Shown here: piece by piece, positions 6,746 to 13,171 of the stretch
Layout: the number at the start of each line of letters is the position of its first letter
How positions within the stretch are numbered: the first letter of the stretch is position 1
From: Pavlovales sp. CCMP2436
Lineage: Eukaryota; Haptophyta; Pavlovophyceae; Pavlovales
Length of the DNA: 13,171 nt
Reading direction: 5' to 3'
Assembly (NCBI GenBank): GCA_026770615.1
Contig: MU631368.1
Span: 79,849 to 93,019 of the forward strand
Program-made: the position numbers and the translations under genes
Notes under the pieces: model-generated
What the model was told of the DNA's origin: nothing
Seen by the model: the letters and a program-made list of their open reading frames with translations, nothing else
The model's database searches: none

Positions 6746-7105
6746 CTAGTTACAGAATTGGCACCCTTTTTTCCCAAAATTCAGAAATTTATGATAAATG
6801 CACAATGTACAGCTCGCCGAGACGAATCCAGCAGGCCTAGAGCAAGCTCTGCCTTCAATCATGGAGTACTTCAACATTTGACCTGGTCGTTCCGCACTTG
6901 CGAACTGCCACCCTCTGACCGAAACCATGCCCCCAGTACCACCCACAAGAGGCTTCCCATGGACACAAGAAGCATCAAGAACCGGAAAAACACGAGAAGG
7001 GATACCACGCAAATAGTCAGCACACGCCATAACCACATTCATGCGCTCACCCAAAATGGCAGGCACAGAACAAATACCAATTCGAGTCATACACAGCGAC
7101 ATCAT
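6746..7105 (-). CDS. Unrecognised minus-strand frame with AT-leaning codons
   Basis: An open frame of 119 codons begins ATGATGTCGCTGTGT. The translation has a fairly natural composition for its first 90 residues (for example RIGICSVPAILGERMNVV, then CADYLRGIPSRVFPVLDAS and GGMVSVRGWQFAS), while the opposite strand gives a His/Thr/Arg/Ser-rich shadow. Codons end in T or G more often than C, unlike the GC-rich genes in this window. This could mean a transferred or transposon-derived segment, or chance openness in a skewed sequence. No family is recognised. There is no start-site context, no intron evidence and no repeat support. Treat it as weak. Confidence 0.2.
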   Translation of the reverse strand: MMSLCMTRIGICSVPAILGERMNVVMACADYLRGIPSRVFPVLDASCVHGKPLVGGTGGMVSVRGWQFASAERPGQMLKYSMIEGRACSRPAGFVSASCTLCIYHKFLNFGKKGCQFCN

Positions 7106-7168
7106 TACTCACTTTCGAGGAACCCAAGTTCGCACACACCACCAACAGACCTAATGAATGATGTATAA

Positions 7169-8423
7169 CTAGTTGTTGAGAAAAGAAAGTTTATTCAATT
7201 AAGAGGAGGATTATTGAAACACTCTGTCCGGCCGGCTAGAGACTCATCGTTGGGAATCGTGGCCGGGGGAAGGACATAGCAGCCGCCCCTGTGAACAGGG
7301 GGCAGGGGCTGGTTCGGCGAGCTGCGCACTCAGCGCATGTCATTCTAAGTTTATAACGTACAATTACAGGCTGGTTAATATTCTACAAACCATTTGAAAA
7401 TATACATATTCAGGACCATCTAGTCCCACCATACACCACGAATCCGCAGCAGGCCCGTCAAACAAGCACGCATTAACATCGGACAAGCCCGTCATATTCA
7501 TACCATGCTGAGCCATTTATATTCATACACGGGTCAAAATCCGAATTAGTGGCCAGTCCGAAGGGAAAATCGAAAAAAGTCCGGTGAAAATCCTCCGGAG
7601 CAAGTCAGGAACCGGAGGTGGTGCTGCGGAGTTTGTTGCAGATTCGTGAATGGGGCACCCCACTTCGGGAACCATGACTTTCTTTTCGCTTCCGAACGCT
7701 GAGAATCGGAAATGTTAGTTACATGAAGTATGTTGTCGACCCTAGAGGTACCTGGGAGGCACACGAGGTGGGCTCCGACCGTCGAGGAGGGCTCCTATTC
7801 GACATCAGCTATAGACACTTAGCGCGCAGGGGTGACCAATGTCTACTTCTTCGTCCCGGCCACCACCTTTCCCCCTCCCCAGTGCGGAATCGCGCCACTA
7901 ATTCAGATTTCGACCCCACACGGAAATCACCCACGCACAATGCGCTCATCTACCAGACGGGCCTTTGAAACCATCCAGTCAACCACGCTGACACACCACC
8001 CGGACAGCAAGAAATCCAAAACCAAATATGAGCCAGCAAACTCAAAGATTCCGAAACACAATCATGAGCCAGCAAGCCTGCAATTTCGCGCATCCCAAAA
8101 TCCTGCGCCCGAGGCCCACCCTCGGCAAGGAGTGGGATAGACTGGACCAACAGATAAGACGCGTATATCTGCGATTTCTGTCCCTAGGGGCAAAAGTCGC
8201 AATATATGTGATACAGGCTAGTAACGAAGTAACGGTTTGGGAGTCGCGTAGATGTGTCGCGCTTGCAGACGGTGCTGCATTTTCAGACGACGCGGGGGAG
8301 ATGCAGTGGTGATTGGTCAGCACGCCCGTCGAGGATCGTCGTCGATCGTCGTGTGTCTGAACTGATCAGTGGTGGGGACGGTACCCGTGTGCTCGGGGTG
8401 TATCCCTGGATCTGAGTTCTTTT
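7169..8423. other. Gene-free segment, C/A-skewed on the plus strand
   Basis: No supported gene. It contains a strong short hairpin at 7287-7303, the lone 13-nt arm fragment at 7502-7514, and a near-repeat of ATGAGCCAGCAA at 8028 and 8064. The plus strand between about 6850 and 8110 is rich in C and A and poor in G. A frame at 8028-8312 begins MSQQTQRFRN, but half of it comes from the local repeat and it matches nothing I know. Confidence 0.55.
7287..7313. other. GC hairpin
   Basis: CCCCTGT-GA-ACAGGGG, and alternatively GCCCCTG paired with the downstream CAGGGGC, make two competing short stems. No adjacent T-tract or gene end gives it a role. Confidence 0.4.
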
Positions 8424-8617
8424 TCAATCAACGCTTATTTCAGTGCGATCGTCCCGGGGACGGACGTTTAGCGAGAAACTTACACATATGAAGGCCGTCC
8501 GTCTGAATGAAGCGAGCAGCTTGTTACGCGGTATCAGTGGCGCCGATACGCCGATACGTGTATATCCACGCCTTCCGCGCCGCCGTCCGGAAGCCTTCGA
8601 ACTGCAGTTCATGACGG

Positions 8618-8649
8618 TATTTTTATGGTATGCTATTTTTATGGTATGC
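8618..8649. repeat. Perfect 16-bp tandem duplication
   Basis: TATTTTTATGGTATGC occurs twice back to back, about 30 bp beyond the stop of the Sel1-MYND relic. An exact two-copy repeat suggests a recent slippage or repair event. Confidence 0.95.
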
Positions 8650-8677
8650 TTCATCCCGGCTGAGGCGAGCAGGCGTA

Positions 8678-10107
8678 CTAAAGCGTAGCCGGCGCAGCGG
8701 CCTCCTCCCGGGCCGCGGCGAAGGTATTGCAGCTCTGCGTGTGCACGGGCCACATGCGCCGGACACACTTGGCGCCACAGAACTTGGCGGTGAGGCACTT
8801 GGAGCAGGCCCTGAGCTTCCGCGTCTTGCCGCATCCGACGCAGCACACCTTGACGACGTCGGGCTCGTGTGCGTACTTGCTAAGCGCAGCGAGCGCATCG
8901 AGACGGCTCTTCTCGTCTCCCGTCTGCTGAGCCGCCTGCGCGAGGAATCAAGCGGCCTCTCCCGGCGCGGCAGGCAAAGCTCTTCCCGCAGCCGCCGTCC
9001 CGAGGAGGAGCTTGCCCAGGTTGAGCTGGGACGCAGCGACGCCCTGGTCGGCTGCGAGGCGGTATTAGCGAGCAGCCTCGACTAAATCCCGCGGCACGCC
9101 ACTGCCGTGTGCGTAGAGCAAAGCGAGGTTATGATGCCCTGTAGCGACGCCCTGGTCGGATGCGAGGCGGTAGAGGCAAGCAGCCTCAGCGTCGTCTTGC
9201 GGCACTCCCCTGCCATCTTGGTAGAGCACCGCGAGGTTGTGATGCGCATTAGTGTGGCCCTGCTCGGCTCGGTAGAGGCGAGCAGACGCAGCGTCGTCTT
9301 GCGGCACGCCCCTACCATTTTCGCAGAACACCGCGAGGGTGAATTGCGCTTTAACGTCCCTGGTCGGCCGCGAGACGGTAGAGGCGAGCAGTCTCAGCGT
9401 CGTCTTGCGGCACGCCCCAGCCATTTGCGCAGGCGACCGCGAGATTGTATTGTGCCGTGGCGAGGCCCTGCTCGGCTGCCAGACAATAAAGGCGAGCGGC
9501 CTCGCGATCGTCCTGAGGCACGCCCTTCTCTTGGTTGTAGCATATTCCGAGCGTGTACTGCGCAGACGGGTCGCCCTGCTCGGCCGCGCGGCGGTAGAGG
9601 CGAGCAGCCTCGTCGTCGTCCTGCGGCACCCCCCTGCCCTTGGCGTACCCGTGTCCTAGTTCGTGCTGAGCGTCCGCATCCCCCTTGTTGGCAGCACAGC
9701 GGAAGAGGCAAGCAGCCTCGCGATCGTCCTGCGGCACGCCCGTACCATCGCGTAAACTAATCCCGTAGTTGTACTGCGCGTTTAAGTGGCCCCTGGTCGG
9801 CGATGCGGCGGTAGAGAGCAGCCGTCTCGGCGTAGTCCTGCGGCATGTTCTGCCCGTAGTAGTAGCGTTGTGCGAGTTCGTACTACGCTTCCGCGTCGCC
9901 CTGGTCGGCCATTCGGCGGAGCGCGATCAAGTCCATCGCACCTGGCAAGCAACGAAGCGCGGAGGCACTCGGCCCGGTTGCGCGAGGCGATGCAAGCATA
10001 AAGGTCCTGAGCGGCAAGCGAGAGGGGTCGGGTTCGCGAGGCGGTCGATGAGCCCCGGGTGAGCGTGTTGAGGATGCCGAGCTGCGAGCCTGCGTCGAGC
10101 GGCCAAG
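8678..10107 (-). pseudogene. Sel1-repeat / MYND zinc-finger protein, disrupted
   Basis: Eight to nine Sel1-like repeats of about 36 residues run from 9930 down to 8950, with the hallmark GVPQDD-EAARLYRLAA-QG. They end in a MYND finger near 8835-8725: C-x2-C, C-x2-C, FC-x3-C, then W-x2-H-x3-C (CVGCGKTRK, ACSKCLTAKFCGAKCVRRMW). Sel1 repeats are helical scaffolds for protein binding, and MYND binds proline-rich peptides; the pairing suggests an adaptor. The frame is broken by TAG at 9883-9885 (Gln expected), an extra base in the C4 run at 9790-9793, a one-base loss at 9358-9360, TAA at 9065-9067 (Leu expected) and TGA at 8948-8950 (Arg plausible). One repeat also lacks two codons. An ATG lies at 9936. 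A plausible N-terminal part (SQLGILNTLTRG...LAAQDLYACIASRNRAECLR) lies in another frame, after an acceptor-like CTCACCTTTCTCGCAG ending at 10108. The final stop is TAG at 8678. Confidence 0.85.
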
Positions 10108-10149
10108 CTGCGAGAAAGGTGAGGCTCTGGTTTTGAAAAGCACTCAATA

Positions 10150-10650
10150 GACCTTAGCGAGCTCGCCCGCTACTGCACCCGATTGCTCCCTCGGTTGAAT
10201 ATCCTCCTGCGTGGGTGCCAAGAGGGCACGAGCTCACGCGTGTGCTTGTGTTGTGTGCGCGCGCAGATCTGCGTCGGCCGATGACAAGGGCGTTTTGAGG
10301 TGGGGCGATGGGTGTAGCCGACGTGCGGCGCGCGCTCGCGCGCTCGGCTATCGGCGTATCGGCTGCCTTGCGTGGGACGAGCGAAGTGTGCTCGCTCGAC
10401 GAGGGCCTCTCGGCGCACTGCACGCCGCGCACAGCCAAGAAAGAACAGGAGGCGTCGGGGGCACTCGCATGCTGACCAGCTCGGCACTGATCGTGTGCGC
10501 GCGTAGGTGGTCAGCGCGCAGCGAGCGCGCAGCGCACCGATTTGCGCCGCGCGAGCTGCACGCGACGGCGGGCTCAAACGTGCGGTTCAGTGGTCGTGAG
10601 ACCCTGGTCGAGGGCCCCGGGCAGAGTAATATAGTTATACAGCCGTAGTG
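10150..10650. other. GC-rich low-complexity spacer
   Basis: It holds GCGC-rich simple sequence, a GCGCAGATCTGCGTCGG block resembling the 5594-5778 minisatellite, and short inverted pieces such as CGAGCG/GCTCG near 10379-10400. Open frames on both strands are Arg/Ala/Cys/Ser-rich and look like composition shadows. It lies upstream of the Sel1 relic. Confidence 0.5.
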
Positions 10651-10986
10651 TTTGTATAGCGTGACACAACGTCGGAACACGCTAAACATATTTGCCTATA
10701 GATCTCACGCGATAGGACTGGTAAGATCCCGAGTTAATTATACTTTGCACCACTTAGTACTCTATTTCTTTTTTAAACACATTGCCGTGATCGTCATGTA
10801 CTAATAAAATAATAAAATTATATCGGTTATAGTTAATACACCTCCTCCCATATATTTATATATTTAAAAGACGTAGGGGCGAACGAATTTCACGCGATCG
10901 ATTGCGGATTGGTATTTCTATTAGTTATTACTTTGTTCCTCATGTAATTTTAATATTATTATTCAATAAATCTGATTTTTTACGAA
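10651..10986. other. AT-rich spacer, no gene
   Basis: A mostly A/T sequence with AATAAAA near 10802-10818 and AATAAA near 10965, which could be polyadenylation signals on the plus strand but have no supported plus-strand gene before them. Confidence 0.55.
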
Positions 10987-11036
10987 CTACAAATAGAATT
11001 CACTGCTAGAATTAAATCTGCCGGTGTGGGTACTGC

Positions 11037-11406
11037 TCACAATCGCTCGCACATAGCCCGAATGCGTTCGTCGTCTAGCGCGCTGATTGCATACTTCTTC
11101 TTCGGGTCGGAACGCATGGCCACTACAGGCCGTGACACCACGTGCGCGCCGCCGCGCTGGCTCCGCGCGCGCTGCGGCTGCCCAACTGGGACGCCAATTT
11201 GCTCTAGGGAAAGACCAACTTTGCGCAGCTCGCACGAGTTGACGACGAGCGTGCTTAGCGGCCGCCAGTCCCGACGCCCTTGTCGCGCGAAAGTTCCAGC
11301 GCACGTGCGTGTTGTTGGCGATACGTTTGCGCTGCCGGTGAGCCTCTGCCCACCGCTCGACAGGCTCGTGAATCCACTGTTCCATCGTGAACGTTTCAGT
11401 TACCAC
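11037..11406 (-). pseudogene. Unrecognised minus-strand gene, split over two frames
   Basis: The 5' part reads in one frame from ATG at 11406 (MVTETFTMEQWIHEPVERWA, then EAHRQRKRIANNTHVRWNFRATR), with a second Met at 11385. From about 11290 downward the protein-like reading moves to another frame: WRPLSTLVVNSCELRKVGLS, then EQIGVPVGQPQRARSQRGG and DPKKKYAISALDDERIRAM, ending at TGA 11037-11039. The first frame also stays open to 10987, but its tail is Arg/Ser/Ala-rich and less natural. The join needs a frameshift near 11275-11290 or a very short intron; I see no clear splice pair. It is basic with acidic helices, with no known domain. It is divergent from the plus-strand gene at 11536, about 130 bp away. 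Confidence 0.4.
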
Positions 11407-11415
11407 TTTTGGAAA

Positions 11416-11428
11416 CTATTTATATAAG
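11416..11428. promoter_or_regulatory. TATA-like element in a divergent intergenic region
   Basis: CTATTTATATAAG reads as TATATAAG on the plus strand and TATATAAATAG on the minus strand, so it could serve either direction. Plus-strand transcription would begin near 11455, about 80 bp before the ATG at 11536. On the minus strand it would begin near 11390, favouring the Met at 11385 over that at 11406. Sequence match only. Confidence 0.4.
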
Positions 11429-11535
11429 TAGTAAACCGGTAGCCACGGATCCTTAGAACTCCCTGTGTGTTGTTTTCTCTCTGGTCGGAGGAAGAACAAC
11501 TTCGCACGAGCGACGTTGTTCTTATAACTTTCACG

Positions 11536-11931
11536 ATGGCGGAGGCCCCCCTCCGCCTCCTCCTCGCGGTCACCTGCACAGGCGCCGCGTTCGCTATGGG
11601 CGGCGTGCCCTCGGGCAACGTCGACATGCCGAACCTCCTCTCCTTCATCCCGCCCGCCCCGCAGCTGCGCCCCCCGCTGCTCGAGGCCATCAACGACATC
11701 ACCCTCGCGAGCAAGGTGCTCGCGCTGATGCCCATCCTCAACGCGGAGGGTAGACCTGCGGTTCCGTCCCCGTGGGCGCCCTCGTCATTAGAGCTCGACG
11801 CCGGGCTGCTGAGCTGCTATCGCAAGGCGAGCACAGGCCTTCACCCCGACAAGTTCAACAGCATCCCAAACATCACCATCTACGAAGTGTTCAAGGCGGG
11901 CATGCTCTACAAGCTCGAATTCGAGGTCTAA
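11536..11931 (+). CDS. Small protein with signal peptide and HPD-K motif (possible divergent J-domain)
   Basis: 131 codons from ATG 11536 to TAA 11929-11931. The frame extends back to an ATG at 11467, but the later start gives a clean N-terminal targeting peptide: MAEAPLRLLLAVTCTGAAFAM, a charged start, a hydrophobic core, then AAFA. That motif resembles the ASAFAP cleavage region of bipartite presequences for red-lineage secondary plastids, so secretory or plastid targeting is plausible. The mature part is rich in Pro and Leu (PNLLSFIPPAPQLRPPLLEA, then ITLASKVLALMPIL). Near residues 103-115 is LLSCYRKASTGLHPDKF, which resembles helix II and the HPD loop of DnaJ J-domains. Helix I is not evident, and the frame ends only about 22 residues later (YEVFKAGMLYKLEFEV), where helix III would be. 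So it is either a minimal or truncated J-like protein or a chance HPDK. Codons are strongly G/C-ending and no lesion is visible. It is the best intact gene in the window. Confidence 0.7.
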   Translation: MAEAPLRLLLAVTCTGAAFAMGGVPSGNVDMPNLLSFIPPAPQLRPPLLEAINDITLASKVLALMPILNAEGRPAVPSPWAPSSLELDAGLLSCYRKASTGLHPDKFNSIPNITIYEVFKAGMLYKLEFEV

Positions 11932-12328
11932 TAGGGTCCACCCTCTTCATCGCGCCGTCGTCGCCGTCCCCGCTCATGCGACGGGGGGGGTGTCGAAAGC
12001 TCAACTGGGTATCACGGTGCTGACCACCATCTCCTGGTCTTGGTTTTCCGGCGAAGATACCCCCATGTGATACTCGTGATGACCCCACCTCGGGCCGTGC
12101 AGGCAGCTGCAGGTCTTGGTGATAAACTCGGGGTGAGGCCGGGGTACCGGAAGCCGGGAGAAAACTGCCGCCTCATTTAAACTGAAACATTCTGAATACT
12201 GTTTTCCTGTAAACTAGTATAAGCTCCTGACGTGACTTATATTTTTCATCTTAAGAGTTAAAAGAACTATGATTAAAAGAGTGCTCATTCCGGCCTGAGG
12301 GTCGACGCCTGTAAAAAAAGAAGTTGTT
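11932..12328. other. Intergenic region between convergent genes
   Basis: Between the plus-strand gene ending at 11931 and the minus-strand poly-Q gene ending at 12329. TAATAG stops stand in tandem at the upstream gene's end. There is a G-run at 11983-11990 and a GC-rich patch to 12170, then AT-rich sequence. No feature is recognised and no canonical AATAAA is seen for the upstream gene. Confidence 0.5.
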
Positions 12329-12589
12329 CTAACGCTGCTTCTGCTGCTGCTGCTGCTGTAAGGAACCCGCTCGTGCCGCCCGCTCGTGCTGCGGCGGCGG
12401 CGGCTGCTGCTGCGTCTGTTGCGGCGGCGGTGCCGCCAGCGGCGGCTGCAGCTGCTGTTGCTGCTGTGCCTGCAACTGCTGCTGCTGCTGCGCGGCCCCC
12501 GCCTGCGCGGCCGCAAGATCCTGCTGCGTTTGTTGCGGCTGCTGCAGCACTTAAAGCTGAAGCACCGCTGCGTGTCTCTGCGAGAGAGT

Positions 12590-12609
12590 GAGAGAGCCGC
12601 CTGCGCCTT
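12590..12609 (-). repeat. KAQAAL segment, copy 1 (diverged)
   Basis: GAGAGCCGCCTGCGCCTT on the plus strand. It matches the 25-bp repeat from GAGAG onwards with small differences and, like copy 2, is followed by TTAAT. Confidence 0.8.
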
Positions 12610-12611
12610 TT

Positions 12612-12662
12612 AATAATAATAATGAGAAGAAGAAGAAGAAGAAGAAGAATAAGAATAAGAAC
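12612..12662. repeat. (AAT)n and (GAA)n microsatellite
   Basis: Four to five AAT units followed by about seven GAA units and degenerate AATAAG. It lies within the insert between copies 1 and 2 of the KAQAALSQ segment. Confidence 0.95.
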
Positions 12663-12770
12663 ACGGACAAGAATAATGATAATAATGTCACTAGAAAACA
12701 TGTTCAATACTAAAACAGCAGGAGTATTTGTAATACACAAATAATAAACGAGTTTTTTGTTTTTTTTTGA

Positions 12771-12795
12771 GCTGGGAGAGTGCCGCCTGCGCCTT
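12771..12795 (-). repeat. KAQAALSQ segment, copy 2 (exact 25 bp)
   Basis: Identical over 25 bp to 12936-12960 (GCTGGGAGAGTGCCGCCTGC, then GCCTT). It has AT-rich DNA on both sides and no Q-run beside it. Confidence 0.95.
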
Positions 12796-12851
12796 TTAAT
12801 GATGTATTACGAATAATGTATCATTTTATAGGCTATTAGCCATCGTCGAAG

Positions 12852-12882
12852 TGCTAAGATAAGCTTGACTTGAACTTGAAAC
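12852..12882. repeat. Dispersed repeat, copy 2
   Basis: GCTAAGATAAGCTTGACTTG, then AACTTGAAAC. It is the partner of 4846-4876 in the same orientation, about 8 kb away, and sits inside the insert between KAQAALSQ copies 2 and 3. Confidence 0.75.
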
Positions 12883-12935
12883 ACCATAAGCCCGAAACCC
12901 TATCAATATATGTACATTATTAGGGTATGATTGTC

Positions 12936-12960
12936 GCTGGGAGAGTGCCGCCTGCGCCTT
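12936..12960 (-). repeat. KAQAALSQ segment, copy 3 (exact 25 bp)
   Basis: Joined in frame to the upstream Q-rich run (YTKDED-KAQAALSQ). The distance to copy 2 is 165 bp and from copy 2 to copy 1 is 186 bp, both multiples of three. Confidence 0.95.
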
Positions 12961-13089
12961 GTCTTCATCTTTTGTATAGACAAAATGTACCTGAGCTGCC
13001 GTATGCTGCTGCAGCAGCTGCTGTTGCGCCTGCTGCTGCTGCTGCACCATCACTGCCTGCTGCGCCTGCAACGCCTAGTATTAGTAATA

Positions 13090-13090
13090 T

Positions 13091-13170
<80 letters not shown>

Positions 13171-13171
13171 A
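13090..13171. repeat. (CA)n-(TA)n-(TG) microsatellite, self-complementary
   Basis: An AC run passes into about 25 TA units and then into TGTGTGTA at the window edge. The CA and TG flanks are complementary, so the tract can fold back. It continues beyond the window. Confidence 0.95.

Larger units (their letters stand above)
12329..13079 (-). pseudogene. Poly-glutamine protein gene, interrupted and possibly disrupted
   Basis: On the minus strand, 13076-12961 encodes a Q-rich run (LQAQQAVMVQQQQQAQQQLL, then HTAAQVHFVYTKDED) leading into KAQAALSQ. The far end, 12550-12329, encodes Q/A/P-rich sequence (LQQPQQTQQDLAAAQAG, PPPPQHERAARAGS, then a Q6 run and KQR) and stops at TAG 12329-12331. The KAQAALSQ segment occurs three times (12936-12960, 12771-12795, and a damaged copy near 12590-12609), with AT-rich inserts between. 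Just before the last Q-rich part is an in-frame TAA at 12551-12553, where CAA would give Gln, and an apparent 8-nt CT-rich insertion (ACTCTCTC) that shifts frame. The same CT tract followed by CGCAG also looks like a splice acceptor. Q-rich tracts of this type are common in transcriptional co-regulators, but no DNA-binding or enzymatic domain is visible. The upstream part continues towards the microsatellite at the window edge. Confidence 0.5.

Noticed and set aside
8028..8312. A 94-codon plus-strand frame starting MSQQTQRF.
   Set aside because: The start repeats itself 36 bp later (ATGAGCCAGCAA), composition is not gene-like overall, and no family is recognised.
8948..8950. The TGA in the Sel1-MYND gene as a selenocysteine codon.
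   Set aside because: The position is a linker between the last Sel1 repeat and the MYND finger with no redox context, Arg (CGA) fits the pattern, and other lesions show the gene is dead. No SECIS-like element was identified.
9107..9760. A 217-codon plus-strand frame over the Sel1 region.
   Set aside because: It is the antisense shadow of the Sel1 repeats; its regularity comes from the repeat on the minus strand.
10154..10648. Two overlapping GC-rich open frames, one on each strand.
   Set aside because: Both are Arg/Ala/Cys/Ser-rich with low-complexity DNA underneath; no reason to prefer either.
4213..12553. In-frame TAG and TAA at Gln-like positions in several relics (9883 in Sel1, 12551 in poly-Q, 4213 in RT), suggesting a nuclear code with UAR read as glutamine.
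   Set aside because: The same loci also carry frameshifts, one TAA stands where Leu is expected (9065), a TGA also interrupts (8948), and the intact gene at 11536 ends in TAA-TAG. Simple C-to-T decay of CAG, CAA and CGA codons explains most cases.
12285..12740. Long poly-Ala frame on the minus strand (and poly-Ala and poly-Leu frames on the plus strand).
   Set aside because: These are other-frame readings of the CAG/CTG repeat; the Gln frame is the natural one.

Overview
This window looks like a gene-poor, repeat-rich piece of a eukaryotic nuclear genome, most likely from a single-celled alga or a related protist. The signs are GC-rich coding patches set in AT-rich spacers full of microsatellites, intron-like signals, a Sel1-MYND protein relic, a non-LTR retrotransposon relic, MITE-like foldback elements and a poly-glutamine gene. 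One intact-looking reading frame starts with a signal-peptide-like N-terminus containing an 'AAFA' motif. That resembles the bipartite plastid presequences of algae with red secondary plastids (stramenopiles, haptophytes, cryptophytes), but this is inference from one weak motif. Nothing here is prokaryotic: there are no Shine-Dalgarno-led gene trains and no operons.

Layout from left to right. (1) 1-1718: plus-strand coding patches, probably exons of one or two genes. A left-truncated frame has four degenerate P-x-W-L-x-R repeats, followed by a possible intron and second exon, a 220-bp AT/GA microsatellite, and a 627-bp exon-like frame with no internal Met. (2) 1719-2341: AT-rich spacer. (3) 2342-4779: a 72-bp inverted repeat (67/72 identical) brackets a decayed, 5'-truncated non-LTR retrotransposon reverse transcriptase on the minus strand, with a C-terminal restriction-like endonuclease. 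(4) 5135-6032: a second inverted-repeat element built from internal direct repeats and a minisatellite. (5) 6261-6687: a third foldback element, MITE-like, with TA at both ends. (6) 6740-8400: a strand-skewed segment with no recognisable gene. (7) 8678-10107, minus: a dead Sel1-repeat/MYND zinc-finger gene with several nonsense and frameshift lesions. (8) 10150-10986: spacer, GC-rich then AT-rich. (9) 11037-11406 (minus, broken) and 11536-11931 (plus, intact): a divergent pair around a shared TATA-like sequence. (10) 12329-13079, minus: a damaged poly-Q gene in which one exon segment (KAQAALSQ) occurs three times, separated by AT-rich inserts. (11) the right edge runs into a CA/TA/TG palindromic microsatellite.

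The window shows no interacting pathway. It reads as a degenerating intergenic region with only one frame (11536-11931) that looks like a complete undamaged gene. The most unusual structures are the inverted-repeat bracket around the retrotransposon relic, the three inverted-repeat elements packed into 4.4 kb, and the in-phase triplication inside the poly-Q gene. I cannot show that any of them is a new active system.
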